From Crocinitomicaceae bacterium (GTDB lineage: Bacteria > Bacteroidota > Bacteroidia > Flavobacteriales_D > Crocinitomicaceae): a stretch of DNA of 64,000 nt. This document shows positions 34,553 through 43,499 of the stretch, one piece after another. Location of the stretch: the NCBI GenBank assembly GCA_022447665.1, contig JAKVAQ010000001.1, positions 157,899 to 221,898 on the forward strand, in the 5' to 3' direction. Below the pieces are notes generated by a model. It ran no database searches and was not told the DNA's origin. It saw only the letters and a list, made by a program, of their open reading frames with translations. The position numbers and the translations under genes are program-made. Positions within the stretch are counted from its first letter, which is position 1. Every line of letters begins with the position of its first letter.

Positions 34553-35880
34553 TGAGATTATTTAAAGGATTATTCCTAACATATCGTTTTTTCTTAGCGC
34601 TTCTAATTGTCGTGATAGTATTTGTAGTGGGATTTGTATTCCCATTTGTATTTATTCTTGCACAAGGTTTATTGGCAGTAATAGCCGCAGTATTAGTACT
34701 CGAAATATTCGTGCTTTTTATAATTAAGAGCCCTTTAAAAGGCGAAAGGGAAGTGGCGAATCAAATCTCTATGGGTGATGAGAATAAAGTTGTTCTCAGA
34801 ATTCGCAATGGGTTTAAATTTCCGGTCACGATTAAAACGTACGATAATCTACCGGTTCAATTTCAGGTACGTAATCGCTATTACAAATCACTATTTATGC
34901 CCAGTGGTGCTAGATCCTACACGTATTTTGTTAGACCCGAAGACAGAGGGGAATATTTCTTTGATGACATTTATTCCTTCGTTTCAATCCTCGTTGGATT
35001 TGCCCAGCGAAAAGTTGTAATTCCAGCCAAACAAAAAGTTGTTTCCTATCCTTCCATTATACAAATGAAGAAGTATGAGCTAAAAGTATTCTCTAAAACT
35101 GCTCAGCAAGGAATTAAAAAAATTAGAAGGCTAGGTCATAATAACGAATTTGAACAGATTAAATATTATGTTCAAGGGGATGATATCAGAACCATTAACT
35201 GGAAAGCGACCAGTAGAATGAATGAGTTAATGGTAAATCAGTATCAAGATGAACGTGCCCAAAATGTCTATTCCATCATCGACAAAAGTAGGGCTATGCG
35301 TATGCCATTTGATGACCTCACTCTTCTAGACCATTCGATTAATTCAACCCTTGCATTTTCAAATATTTGCCTAAGGAAAGGAGATAAAGTTGGGTTAATG
35401 ACCTTTAGTGATAAACTAGGTTCAAAAATAGCGGCCGAACGCTCTTCCAATCAGTTACAGCGTATAATTGAGATACTTTACAAACAAAAGACACGTTTCC
35501 TAGAATCAAACTATGAGCTTCTCTATCAAGCGGTAAGAACTCATATAAAAGGGCGAAGTCTAATTATGCTTTACTCCAATATTGAATCAGAATATGCTTT
35601 AAAGCGTGTACTTCCTTTATTGAAGAAAATAAATCAACAACATGTATTATGCGTGATCTTTTTCCAAAACACCGAAATTGCAAAGGTGAGTGAAATGGAG
35701 CCAAAACACGTGCGAGATATTTATACCAAAACATTTGCAGAGAAGTATGCCATGGACAAGAAAAAGATTGCCATGGAACTCAGAAAGCATAATATTCAGG
35801 CAGTGCTTACAACACCCCAAAACCTAACCATTGATACTATCAATAAATATTTAGAACTTAAAGCGAAAGGAGCAATCTAA
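34552..35880 (+). CDS. DUF58 domain (vWA-like) membrane protein
   Basis: A 442-residue protein starting GTG inside the moxR stop (TAGTG). Two TM helices form a hairpin in the first 65 residues (LALLIVVIVFVVGFVFPFVF and AVIAAVLVLEIFVLFII). A beta domain follows, then the DUF58 core GDDIRTINWKATSRMNELMV (about 203-222). A vWA-like segment has IIDKSRAMRM in the MIDAS position, where D-x-S is kept (D-K-S). It is the expected MoxR client. The stop overlaps the next start by one base (TAATG at 35880). Confidence 0.92.
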   Translation: MRLFKGLFLTYRFFLALLIVVIVFVVGFVFPFVFILAQGLLAVIAAVLVLEIFVLFIIKSPLKGEREVANQISMGDENKVVLRIRNGFKFPVTIKTYDNLPVQFQVRNRYYKSLFMPSGARSYTYFVRPEDRGEYFFDDIYSFVSILVGFAQRKVVIPAKQKVVSYPSIIQMKKYELKVFSKTAQQGIKKIRRLGHNNEFEQIKYYVQGDDIRTINWKATSRMNELMVNQYQDERAQNVYSIIDKSRAMRMPFDDLTLLDHSINSTLAFSNICLRKGDKVGLMTFSDKLGSKIAAERSSNQLQRIIEILYKQKTRFLESNYELLYQAVRTHIKGRSLIMLYSNIESEYALKRVLPLLKKINQQHVLCVIFFQNTEIAKVSEMEPKHVRDIYTKTFAEKYAMDKKKIAMELRKHNIQAVLTTPQNLTIDTINKYLELKAKGAI

Positions 35881-36950
35881 TGGACAGCTTTGAATTGGAC
35901 CTAATATTAAAAGAAGATGACTTCTCCATGATATATAGGGGTGAATTCAATGATGAAATGACCTATGAATTAATGGAGCTTCTAAACTCTGGTATTAATG
36001 ATAAAAAGTGGGTTAGAAAACGCCTTTCTTATTTGGTAGCAGAATGTTTTCAGAATGTAATTCGCCATGCTGATACTGAAAATAGCGATAAGCCCGACCC
36101 TATTCTAATCACACGTAAGAAAAAGGGAAACCACTTCATTACATCGATAAACTTAGTTGAGAATTCAGAAATTGAGAAACTAAATGAAATGCTATCTGCT
36201 TTAAACAAATTAGATGATAGCAATATTGATGAAGCTTTCCATGAAGCCTTACAGAAAAATCAAATGAGTGAAAAAGGTGGTGCTGGATTAGGCTTAATTG
36301 AAATGGCAAGGAAAACCAAGAATCCGCTCCAACATGAGTTTTTACCATACAGTGATGATGAGTCTATCTTTGTGCTTCAACTAAAAATGACCTCTCCTGA
36401 TCAAGAACCAATAACAATGTCTATACAAGAAAGTATGGATGTGTATAATGAGATTATTTCAAGGAATATTGTGCTGCTGCGAAAAGGAAATTTCAAGCAA
36501 GAGAGTTTAATGCCTGTGTTTAATCTATTTGAAGCTAATCTTGCTTATAATGATGAAGACTTAAAAATCAGAAAAAAGGGGCTGTATATTTTAATTGAAA
36601 TGCTTCAAAATATTGCCAGACACGGTAAAACAACAGGTGAAGAACATGAAGGAATATTTATTCTTTCTATTGACAATAATGAGAAGTATAGTATAGAAAC
36701 TGGAAACTCAGTTGATCGCGAACATGGAGTGAGTCTAGAACGGGATTTAACCGAACTTGCAGGGTTTGACAAAATTCAACTGAACAAAAGATATAAACAT
36801 CAATTAATGAGCGAAAATCCTCAAGCGGGAGAAGGTGCAGGGATAGGAATTATAGAAATGTTTAGAAATTGTGATGGAAATGTTCAATTTAATTTTGAAT
36901 CTTTGCCTAACGACGCTTTATTTTTCTCAATTAAAGTTTTGTTGAATTAA
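35880..36950 (+). CDS. SiaB-type protein kinase with two kinase-like domains (DUF6272 family)
   Basis: A 356-residue cytoplasmic protein made of two similar halves. Half 1 has the N-box AECFQNVIRHAD (E55, N59, H63) and the G-box GGAGLGLIEMAR (133-144). Half 2 repeats them as IEMLQNIARHG (E240, N244, H248) and GEGAGIGIIEMFR (317-329). SiaB of Pseudomonas, about 180 residues with one such GHKL-like domain, phosphorylates SiaC, encoded here immediately downstream. A tandem-duplicated form could be a built-in dimer, or one half may be regulatory. Both halves retain the nucleotide-binding motifs. It overlaps the DUF58 stop by one base, tying it to the MoxR cluster. Confidence 0.8.
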   Translation: MDSFELDLILKEDDFSMIYRGEFNDEMTYELMELLNSGINDKKWVRKRLSYLVAECFQNVIRHADTENSDKPDPILITRKKKGNHFITSINLVENSEIEKLNEMLSALNKLDDSNIDEAFHEALQKNQMSEKGGAGLGLIEMARKTKNPLQHEFLPYSDDESIFVLQLKMTSPDQEPITMSIQESMDVYNEIISRNIVLLRKGNFKQESLMPVFNLFEANLAYNDEDLKIRKKGLYILIEMLQNIARHGKTTGEEHEGIFILSIDNNEKYSIETGNSVDREHGVSLERDLTELAGFDKIQLNKRYKHQLMSENPQAGEGAGIGIIEMFRNCDGNVQFNFESLPNDALFFSIKVLLN

Positions 36951-36952
36951 CG

Positions 36953-37327
36953 ATGGAACCAATTTGCCTTAACCCAACTGAGACTACTCCAGAGGTAGTT
37001 TTCGATAAGAAAGCTGGTATCTTTAAAATTACTGGGCGTTCTTTTCCTGAGGATTCCTTGACTTTTTATAAGCCTTTGCTAAACTGGTTAATGGAGTATT
37101 CTGAAGATGCGAACGATCCAACTGTATTAGAAGTTCAATTAGAATACTTCAATTCTGGTTCTTTAAAACAAGTATTCAAATTGCTTTATGTAATTGAAGA
37201 CATAATGGAACTGGGCAAAGAATCAAAAGTGATTTGGCATTACAAGAAGAATGATGAGCTTATGCTTCAGAAAGGACAAGAATTTCAGAAGTTCTTGGAA
37301 GTTCCTGTGGAATTAGTTGAGCACTAA
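36953..37327 (+). CDS. SiaC-family regulatory phosphoprotein (DUF1987)
   Basis: A 124-residue protein with the DUF1987 pattern TPEVVFDKKAGIFKITGRSF then PEDSLTFYKPLLNWL. LEYFNSGSLKQVFKLL places Ser68 where SiaC of Pseudomonas has its phosphorylated Thr68. It should be the substrate of the SiaB-type kinase two bases upstream and of a PP2C phosphatase, probably the convergent SpoIIE protein. In Pseudomonas unphosphorylated SiaC activates the diguanylate cyclase SiaD. No GGDEF gene is in this window, so the output partner is unknown. The last 4 bp overlap the convergent phosphatase gene. Confidence 0.88.
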   Translation: MEPICLNPTETTPEVVFDKKAGIFKITGRSFPEDSLTFYKPLLNWLMEYSEDANDPTVLEVQLEYFNSGSLKQVFKLLYVIEDIMELGKESKVIWHYKKNDELMLQKGQEFQKFLEVPVELVEH

Positions 37328-39159
37328 ATTTCTACTCCAATTACTAATACATCATCAATTTGTTCTCGATTGCCTTTCCAATTATTAAAGGTGGTTTCTA
37401 GTTTATTATATCGCTGATCTAGCGGTATCGATTGTAATTCTAACAATAAAGATTTAAACCTTCCAAGATTAAATTTTTCGTCAGTTGTACCTCCAAATTG
37501 GTCCATATAACCATCAGAGAATAAATACACCCCATCAGACTTTTCTAATTGAAAACTCTCTAGGTTAAAGTCTACCTCTTTTTTAATTCTATTTCTTACT
37601 GTCCCCCCTATACCTTGTAGTTTGGCATCTAATTCAATTACTTCCCCATTTCTAACGATATAGGCAGGGTTCATTGCGCCGGCAAAATCAAGTTTTAAAG
37701 TAGAATCATTTAAAACACAAATGGCCATATCCATCCCATCATCTGATAGGTCATCTTCATGATTCACTTCATGTAATGCTTCCACTACCCCTTTATGAAG
37801 CTCACTTAAAATCTTATCTGGTTCAGTTATCTTTTTTTCCTTAATAATTTGATTCATTAAGGTATTCCCAATTAATGACATAAATGCTCCAGGAACCCCA
37901 TGGCCGGTACAATCAATGGCCGCAAATATAATTTTATCACCAATCTTATTTACCCAGTAAAAATCTCCGCTTACAATATCCAGGGGCTTATAAAACAATA
38001 CCGGATTAGGTAAGAAAGCATTCATCATTTCCGGAGCCAATAATATAGACTTTTGAATACGTTCTGCGTAGAGAATACTATCGTTGATTTTTTTGTTTTT
38101 GGCCGCTAAAATTAGATTTGCCTTCTTTTTATCTCTAGCCGATTTGAACACTAAAAATCCTACAATTAATAAGGCCAATATCAATACAATACCAAGATAA
38201 ATAACATTTTGTTGAGCCGATAATTTAGCGTTTTGTTCATCAATATATTTATGCGCGGCATCTAACTCTCTTTCCGCTGCTAAGAGAAGTTCTTCTCTTG
38301 CCTTAATCATTAAGAAGTCCTCCTCCGTAACAGCGAAAGACTTATCCTTTTCTAATTGATCCCATGCATTCTTTAGTTCCTGTTCACGATTTGTTATATC
38401 GGTGAACGTTAAGCCTTCTAGCGACTTGAAGGCTTTTATTTTTACCTTTTCAAAATTGCCCAAAGTGGTGCTTTCATCAATCGTCTCAATTACATCCTCG
38501 GTATCGTCCGTAGTATAATTATTCTTCTTTTTTGTATTGTTTTTAACCACTTCATTTCCTTCATCATCAACTTCAATGTCTACATTTTTTGACGCATTCT
38601 TATTCAATGAATTCGTGATAAGATCAACAGGTGCACTATCCTCAATATTTTTAAAAAGTCTTTCCTTCTTTGAAAATTCTGTAGGAACAAAGTAAAATTT
38701 ACTCGAAGAATTATTGAATTTCACTGTTCCAAAGGATGAACCGTTGTCAATAGCAGCCTTACTTTTAAATTCGTTAAGAATTAACTCGACGTGATCCAAT
38801 ACCAAACCTACCTCAACTAAGGATTCATCGATTCCCGTTAAATCAAGTGTAATAGCACTTTTGGCATAATCGCTTTTAGTGTACGTTAGCAAGTACTTTT
38901 TACCCAGTTCTAATTTAAGCGCATATTCCCCACCTACACCTGTTTTAGTTGATGTAACTTTGGATCCATTAGAAGTTACTTCCATGTTAACACCAGCAAC
39001 GCTTCCGTGAATTTCTATAGAACCTTTTTTGAAAATCCCCTTTCCTGGGTCATATTCATAACCTAATACCGTTCCCTCCAGATTAAGATATCCTGGTGAT
39101 CGTTGCGCTATGGTGGCGAAAGATAAAAGAAGAGTAAATAAAAATGCTAGAAATTTCAT
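37324..39159 (-). CDS. Membrane-anchored SpoIIE/PP2C phosphatase (SiaA-like role)
   Basis: A 611-residue protein. Signal peptide (1-19); a carboxypeptidase-regulatory-like beta domain (about 25-110, IEIHGSVAGVNMEVTSNGSK); a helical, acidic periplasmic region with coiled coil to about 318. One TM helix (320-338) and a linker NDSILYAERIQKS follow. The PP2C/SpoIIE domain has SGDFYW (397-402), DCTGHGVPG (416-424), DDGMDMAI, SDGYMDQFGG and the final QIDDVLVIGV. All metal ligands look intact. It probably removes phosphate from the convergent SiaC protein in response to a periplasmic signal. A minus-strand -7 element TAAATTTG (39183-39176) lies close to the ATG. Confidence 0.88.
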   Translation of the reverse strand: MKFLAFLFTLLLSFATIAQRSPGYLNLEGTVLGYEYDPGKGIFKKGSIEIHGSVAGVNMEVTSNGSKVTSTKTGVGGEYALKLELGKKYLLTYTKSDYAKSAITLDLTGIDESLVEVGLVLDHVELILNEFKSKAAIDNGSSFGTVKFNNSSSKFYFVPTEFSKKERLFKNIEDSAPVDLITNSLNKNASKNVDIEVDDEGNEVVKNNTKKKNNYTTDDTEDVIETIDESTTLGNFEKVKIKAFKSLEGLTFTDITNREQELKNAWDQLEKDKSFAVTEEDFLMIKAREELLLAAERELDAAHKYIDEQNAKLSAQQNVIYLGIVLILALLIVGFLVFKSARDKKKANLILAAKNKKINDSILYAERIQKSILLAPEMMNAFLPNPVLFYKPLDIVSGDFYWVNKIGDKIIFAAIDCTGHGVPGAFMSLIGNTLMNQIIKEKKITEPDKILSELHKGVVEALHEVNHEDDLSDDGMDMAICVLNDSTLKLDFAGAMNPAYIVRNGEVIELDAKLQGIGGTVRNRIKKEVDFNLESFQLEKSDGVYLFSDGYMDQFGGTTDEKFNLGRFKSLLLELQSIPLDQRYNKLETTFNNWKGNREQIDDVLVIGVEI

Positions 39160-39221
39160 TGCACTGGGTTTTTCTCAAATTTACACAATGAAGTTTAACA
39201 ATTAAGAAAAGAAGAGTTGTT

Positions 39222-40646
39222 CTAGGCGTTTTTAAAGGTAAACGAATACTCTGTGCGCCCTTTTTGCTTATCTAAAACGTATTTCCCCTCAAGCTGTTCC
39301 GTAAAAACGTCAATCAATGAAGTTCCAAAAGAATCAACCTGATCATTCTCTACCCAATTGCCATTATCCAAATATTTTAAGTAAGAACTTTCGTTGTCTT
39401 GCTTAAAATCTATGTTTATCATTGGATGATTTATTGCCTTGAACGCATGCCTTAGACTATTCATTATGAGCTCATTCAAAATAAGCGCTAACGGTACAAT
39501 AGAGACCAAATTCATACCACTATTGTCTGTGCTAATGTTTAAATCAACCTCCTTATTCCCTTGAAATCCAGCAATAATTTCTCTGGCTAAACCTTCTGTA
39601 TACTCATGTACCGAAACCGCTCCAAGATCCGAAGATTTATACAAACGTTCATGAACTTGAGAAATGGCTCTGATCCTTTGATTTGCATCGTTTAAAGAAC
39701 GCTGAACAGATTCGTTTTCTGCTGTATTCGCCTGTAAACGAAGCATACTTGTAATAATTTGCAGATTGTTTTTTACACGATGGTGAACCTCTTGAAACAA
39801 AATTTCCTTTTGTAAGAGCGATTCTCTTAATTGCTCCTCATTGTACTTGCGTTGAAAGAAAACGGGAACATCATATTCTCCTTTATTACTCTGATAAACC
39901 TTTTCCTCCTCTAAATATTCCTGTATTCTATCGGGCGGTGCCATGATAAAAGTACAACTATCATCACCTTTCGCTTCGCAAGAAATTTCTACAGCCGTAA
40001 GCGGTATTCCAAAGCTCTCAGCACACCAACCAGAAGAATAACCGGTATTCATTATGCACACAGGGAAGTTAGGCTTCCGGCCTGCTTTAATCCAAGATTG
40101 CGCTTCAAACGAATTATGATGATGGTATTTTAAAAAGAAGTTCTCATCTGGACTCGGATTACTTTCAGGGAGGATTTCAACATTTGCCCATCCAGTATAC
40201 GCAAAATGGATAGGACCCGCAGAAAGCTTCTGAATAGGATCTTTCAAATCCATCTTTTTATGAAATGCCTTCGCATCTTCTTTACCGAGTACGTGCGCAA
40301 TATCGAATAAAAAGTTCTGTCCAATTGCTAGCGCTTCTTCATCCGAGCGATTTGCATATAATTCCCTGAAAACGTCCATAAATTCGTAAGAGAGTGCTGC
40401 GCTTCGAATCAATAAATAGCGCTCGCCATTGATTGTAATTTCGCCATTTTGAGCCACCTTTTCATTCTCGGTAAAATAGCGACGCACATTATTCTCTGCT
40501 TCTACAAAAATCTCCTTGAATTGGTCGGGAACAGTAACGGTCTTCGTGATTGCCAAAAAATTAAGCTCATCCTTAAGCTTTTCATTTTCAGTTTTCAATT
40601 CATTGATTTCTAACTTGAGCGTTTCTATGTCTTCAAGTTCTTGCAT
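39222..40646 (-). CDS. Histidine kinase with V4R sensor domain (HisKA_2 type)
   Basis: A 474-residue soluble kinase. Residues 1-35 are a coiled coil. About 40-245 is an XylR_N/V4R-type sensor, with AESFGIPLTAVEISCEAKGD and Cys at 197, 208, 223 and 231. About 275-474 is a HisKA_2 plus HATPase module. The phosphorylated His is in EVHHRVKNNLQ (289), the N-box is LILNELIMNSLRHAF and the G-region is SFGTSLIDVF. V4R domains bind small hydrophobic ligands or metal. No response regulator is adjacent. It lies 62 bp upstream of the phosphatase gene on the same strand, so it may feed the same pathway. Confidence 0.85.
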   Translation of the reverse strand: MQELEDIETLKLEINELKTENEKLKDELNFLAITKTVTVPDQFKEIFVEAENNVRRYFTENEKVAQNGEITINGERYLLIRSAALSYEFMDVFRELYANRSDEEALAIGQNFLFDIAHVLGKEDAKAFHKKMDLKDPIQKLSAGPIHFAYTGWANVEILPESNPSPDENFFLKYHHHNSFEAQSWIKAGRKPNFPVCIMNTGYSSGWCAESFGIPLTAVEISCEAKGDDSCTFIMAPPDRIQEYLEEEKVYQSNKGEYDVPVFFQRKYNEEQLRESLLQKEILFQEVHHRVKNNLQIITSMLRLQANTAENESVQRSLNDANQRIRAISQVHERLYKSSDLGAVSVHEYTEGLAREIIAGFQGNKEVDLNISTDNSGMNLVSIVPLALILNELIMNSLRHAFKAINHPMINIDFKQDNESSYLKYLDNGNWVENDQVDSFGTSLIDVFTEQLEGKYVLDKQKGRTEYSFTFKNA

Positions 40647-40736
40647 AAGATCGTTATCAATAGGAGTAAAAGCAAGTTAGAAATAAATAAGTTTTATTCC
40701 AAGGAAGTAGAAAGAACATATCAAAGCAAGTATTTG

Positions 40737-43487
40737 TTAGTCATAGGTTTGACCATAGAAGTCTTTGTACTCTTGAAGCTTTTTAGACTTGACTAACTTT
40801 GAAAAATTATCTGCTGATATTAGATAGTATTCATACTCTGTTTGAGCAGTGCCTAACACTGATGTTGAACTACTTGTTCCGTATGCATCAATGTATTTTT
40901 TGCCTTCGATTAGTGATGGGAATGATTTCACAATGATAAGCTGTGTTTTACCGTCTAGCGGCATTGAATTCACCGTATACCCTTTTGATCCAAAGAATGT
41001 ATTATTGAAGTTTGATATTTTAATTTTTGTTGGTTGCTCAGGCCCACCCATTGTAGGGTAAAGTAATATGAAAAAGTGTTGTATAGTAGTATCATACGTA
41101 TAACCAGCATCAACCCCTTGGTCTGTTATAGTTTCTCCATTTCCGAGTTTACCTAAATAAGTCTTTGCTTGCTTACCCTCCTCAGAATCTGGGTAATCTT
41201 TCACCAAGGTTTGTAACGGAGATGAAATAGCCTCAATTGCACCTGGATTAAGCTTTGAAATAGCAAATGCTTTCAACATATAATACTTTCTAATAAATTG
41301 ATTATCTGGATCTTTATTTATTACCGAATTACATGCCGCGATTGTTCTATTATAATAACGACTGATGTACAAATGATAGGTTTCCTTGTACTTATTTATA
41401 TCAATTTTATCTTGCTCCTCCTTCTTTTTAAGATAGTCAGGATCTTTAAGTATTTGAGCGATTTCACTATTCGGATAATCCGTTAGTATTCTATCCTTAT
41501 AGTTACCTGCTTTTGAGTCTCCACGTTTTTTGTAAATCAAATGGAGTTGGTACATTGCTGGTAGTACTTTATGGTGGTCAATTCCTCTGTTAATCACCTT
41601 TTCAAAATAAACAATCGCCTCATTCTCCTCTTTAAGTTGTTCTTTATAGATGATGCCAAGCATGTAAAGTGAATTCATTAAACGATTGTTCGAAGAATCC
41701 AAAGCTTCCGGTGATAAAGGAATATTGGCCAGTAATAATTCTATAGCTAAAGAGTCTTGATCAACAACCGCAGAATCCAAAACTTCACTATCATCACCAT
41801 CTACCATTACTGAACTCTTATTGGATCTTCGCCAATTATCTTCATCCTCTCGCTGGCCCCATTGTGTTCTAAATTCATTCACACCATTAGAGACTAATTT
41901 TGGATTGTTCCAATACCATTTACTAACATTACCTCCATTGTTATTATTAGAAGCTGTGCTGTTTAACCGATCTTGCATAGCTAAGAGTCGTTTCTCTTCT
42001 TCCGCTTTTCTAATTCTTTCTTCCTCTGCTAATTGATCAGCAATTTCTTTCATTCGCTTTCGTAAAGCTTTCTCGTCAAGGTCTACGAATTGTTGTACGC
42101 TATCTTCAAATGTGTACGTCTCATAATGGAATACAAGGTCACTTAACCCTTCAGCTTTCGCTTGAATTTGAGTGTAATTATCAAAATCCTCTGGTAAAGC
42201 CGTAACACTGGAATCGTAATATTTCTGAGCTTTTAAATAATCCTTTTCTCCATAATAGATATCGGCTAGTTTCAAATAACTCAGGCCTTTTTGACGGTTA
42301 TTGTTAACCGACCAAATTGCGGACTGTGTATAATTCCTTTTTGCTTCATCCATGTTCCCATCTTTATATTCAATCTCAGCTAAAGCGTAGTAAATCTGAT
42401 CTTTATATTCAGCGTTTTTACCGTCTTTAAGCATTTTTCGAAGCTCTTTTCTCAGTGCTTCACCTCCAGAGGTAGCCACCAGTGCCTTATTAATTTTCGC
42501 TTTAAATTGCATTACGTAAGGTGCACTAGAGCGCGATACCTTTTTGTAATAGTAAATTGCTTGATAAGTATTTCCTTGCTCTTGATGCAATTGGGCCAGA
42601 ACAAACATGTAACGGGCCTTCTCCTTCTTATTTCTGCAGGCGTCTATTGCGGCTTCTAAATGTGGAATAGCCTTTTTATAATCGCCCTCAGCAATATAAA
42701 GTTCAGCCATGGTTGCCTCATATTCCGACACTAAACGTTTAGGAAATTCGGCTTCTTTTTCACCCTTTTTATTCTTCTTTCCTTTTTTTCTATTCTTCTT
42801 TTTCTTTGTTCGCTTATCCTTCCATTCCTCCATTTTTTCTTTGAAGGTTCTATTTCTTCGTGATTCTGCTGCTTCTTTTGCTACCTCAACCTCCTTCATC
42901 ACACGCGTTGCTTCCGCAAAATTGCCTTGAGCAATGTAGGTTTTTGCCAACCATATTTTTGCTTCAAAAACAGCTTCCTCTCCGTTGTACTGCGGATTCG
43001 TAGCTACGAAAAGTAATTTCTCTTGGGCCTCACCATATTCCCTTTTTATATAGTGCGCCTTTCCTATTACCAACCAGTTATCATCAATCCATCTGCAGTT
43101 CTCTTCATCCTTATTTTTAACCTGATTAGGGTTAGGCATACTATGACGGTAGATCACCTTAGAACAACGTTCTATGGCATCATCCATTTGTGGATAAACA
43201 GAAGAAGCATCCTCTTCAGAAGGGTAAACTTTTAAGGGTAAAATCTTATTGTAATCGTCTACGTACTTTTCTCTGTAAGAATCTAGTGATTGTTGGATAA
43301 TTACACCAGCATTAAAGTAACCATTATAACGAGCTGTCATATTATGATAGCCCTTATTCAACGCAGCATCTTTCTCTGTCGAACAACTAAGTCCAAAGAG
43401 AACAAACAGCAAAAGAATGCTGATAAGGTTAGTAGGTATTTTAATGCTATTGCTCACAATCGCCCGAGTAGAACGGATAATTGACAA
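40737..43487 (-). CDS. sprE: Type IX secretion / gliding lipoprotein SprE (PorW)
   Basis: A 916-residue lipoprotein with lipobox FGLSC near residue 35. It begins with the family signature NMTARYNGYFNAGVIIQQSL. It is mostly TPR-like helical repeats (YGEAQEKLLFVA, GDYKKAIPHLEAAIDACR, GNTYQAIYYYKKV). A Lys-rich stretch near 220-240 (KKKKNRKKGKKNKKGE) and a less structured middle lie before the last TPRs. SprE/PorW links the T9SS outer-membrane translocon to the PorLM motor and is needed for secretion and gliding. Length fits the family. It explains the several sorted proteins in this window. Confidence 0.88.
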   Translation of the reverse strand: MSIIRSTRAIVSNSIKIPTNLISILLLFVLFGLSCSTEKDAALNKGYHNMTARYNGYFNAGVIIQQSLDSYREKYVDDYNKILPLKVYPSEEDASSVYPQMDDAIERCSKVIYRHSMPNPNQVKNKDEENCRWIDDNWLVIGKAHYIKREYGEAQEKLLFVATNPQYNGEEAVFEAKIWLAKTYIAQGNFAEATRVMKEVEVAKEAAESRRNRTFKEKMEEWKDKRTKKKKNRKKGKKNKKGEKEAEFPKRLVSEYEATMAELYIAEGDYKKAIPHLEAAIDACRNKKEKARYMFVLAQLHQEQGNTYQAIYYYKKVSRSSAPYVMQFKAKINKALVATSGGEALRKELRKMLKDGKNAEYKDQIYYALAEIEYKDGNMDEAKRNYTQSAIWSVNNNRQKGLSYLKLADIYYGEKDYLKAQKYYDSSVTALPEDFDNYTQIQAKAEGLSDLVFHYETYTFEDSVQQFVDLDEKALRKRMKEIADQLAEEERIRKAEEEKRLLAMQDRLNSTASNNNNGGNVSKWYWNNPKLVSNGVNEFRTQWGQREDEDNWRRSNKSSVMVDGDDSEVLDSAVVDQDSLAIELLLANIPLSPEALDSSNNRLMNSLYMLGIIYKEQLKEENEAIVYFEKVINRGIDHHKVLPAMYQLHLIYKKRGDSKAGNYKDRILTDYPNSEIAQILKDPDYLKKKEEQDKIDINKYKETYHLYISRYYNRTIAACNSVINKDPDNQFIRKYYMLKAFAISKLNPGAIEAISSPLQTLVKDYPDSEEGKQAKTYLGKLGNGETITDQGVDAGYTYDTTIQHFFILLYPTMGGPEQPTKIKISNFNNTFFGSKGYTVNSMPLDGKTQLIIVKSFPSLIEGKKYIDAYGTSSSTSVLGTAQTEYEYYLISADNFSKLVKSKKLQEYKDFYGQTYD

Positions 43488-43499
43488 AAATATTTTAAT

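Noticed and set aside
41821..42930. Short plus-strand frames within sprE
   Set aside because: They are complementary to a clearly coding TPR protein and have no independent support.
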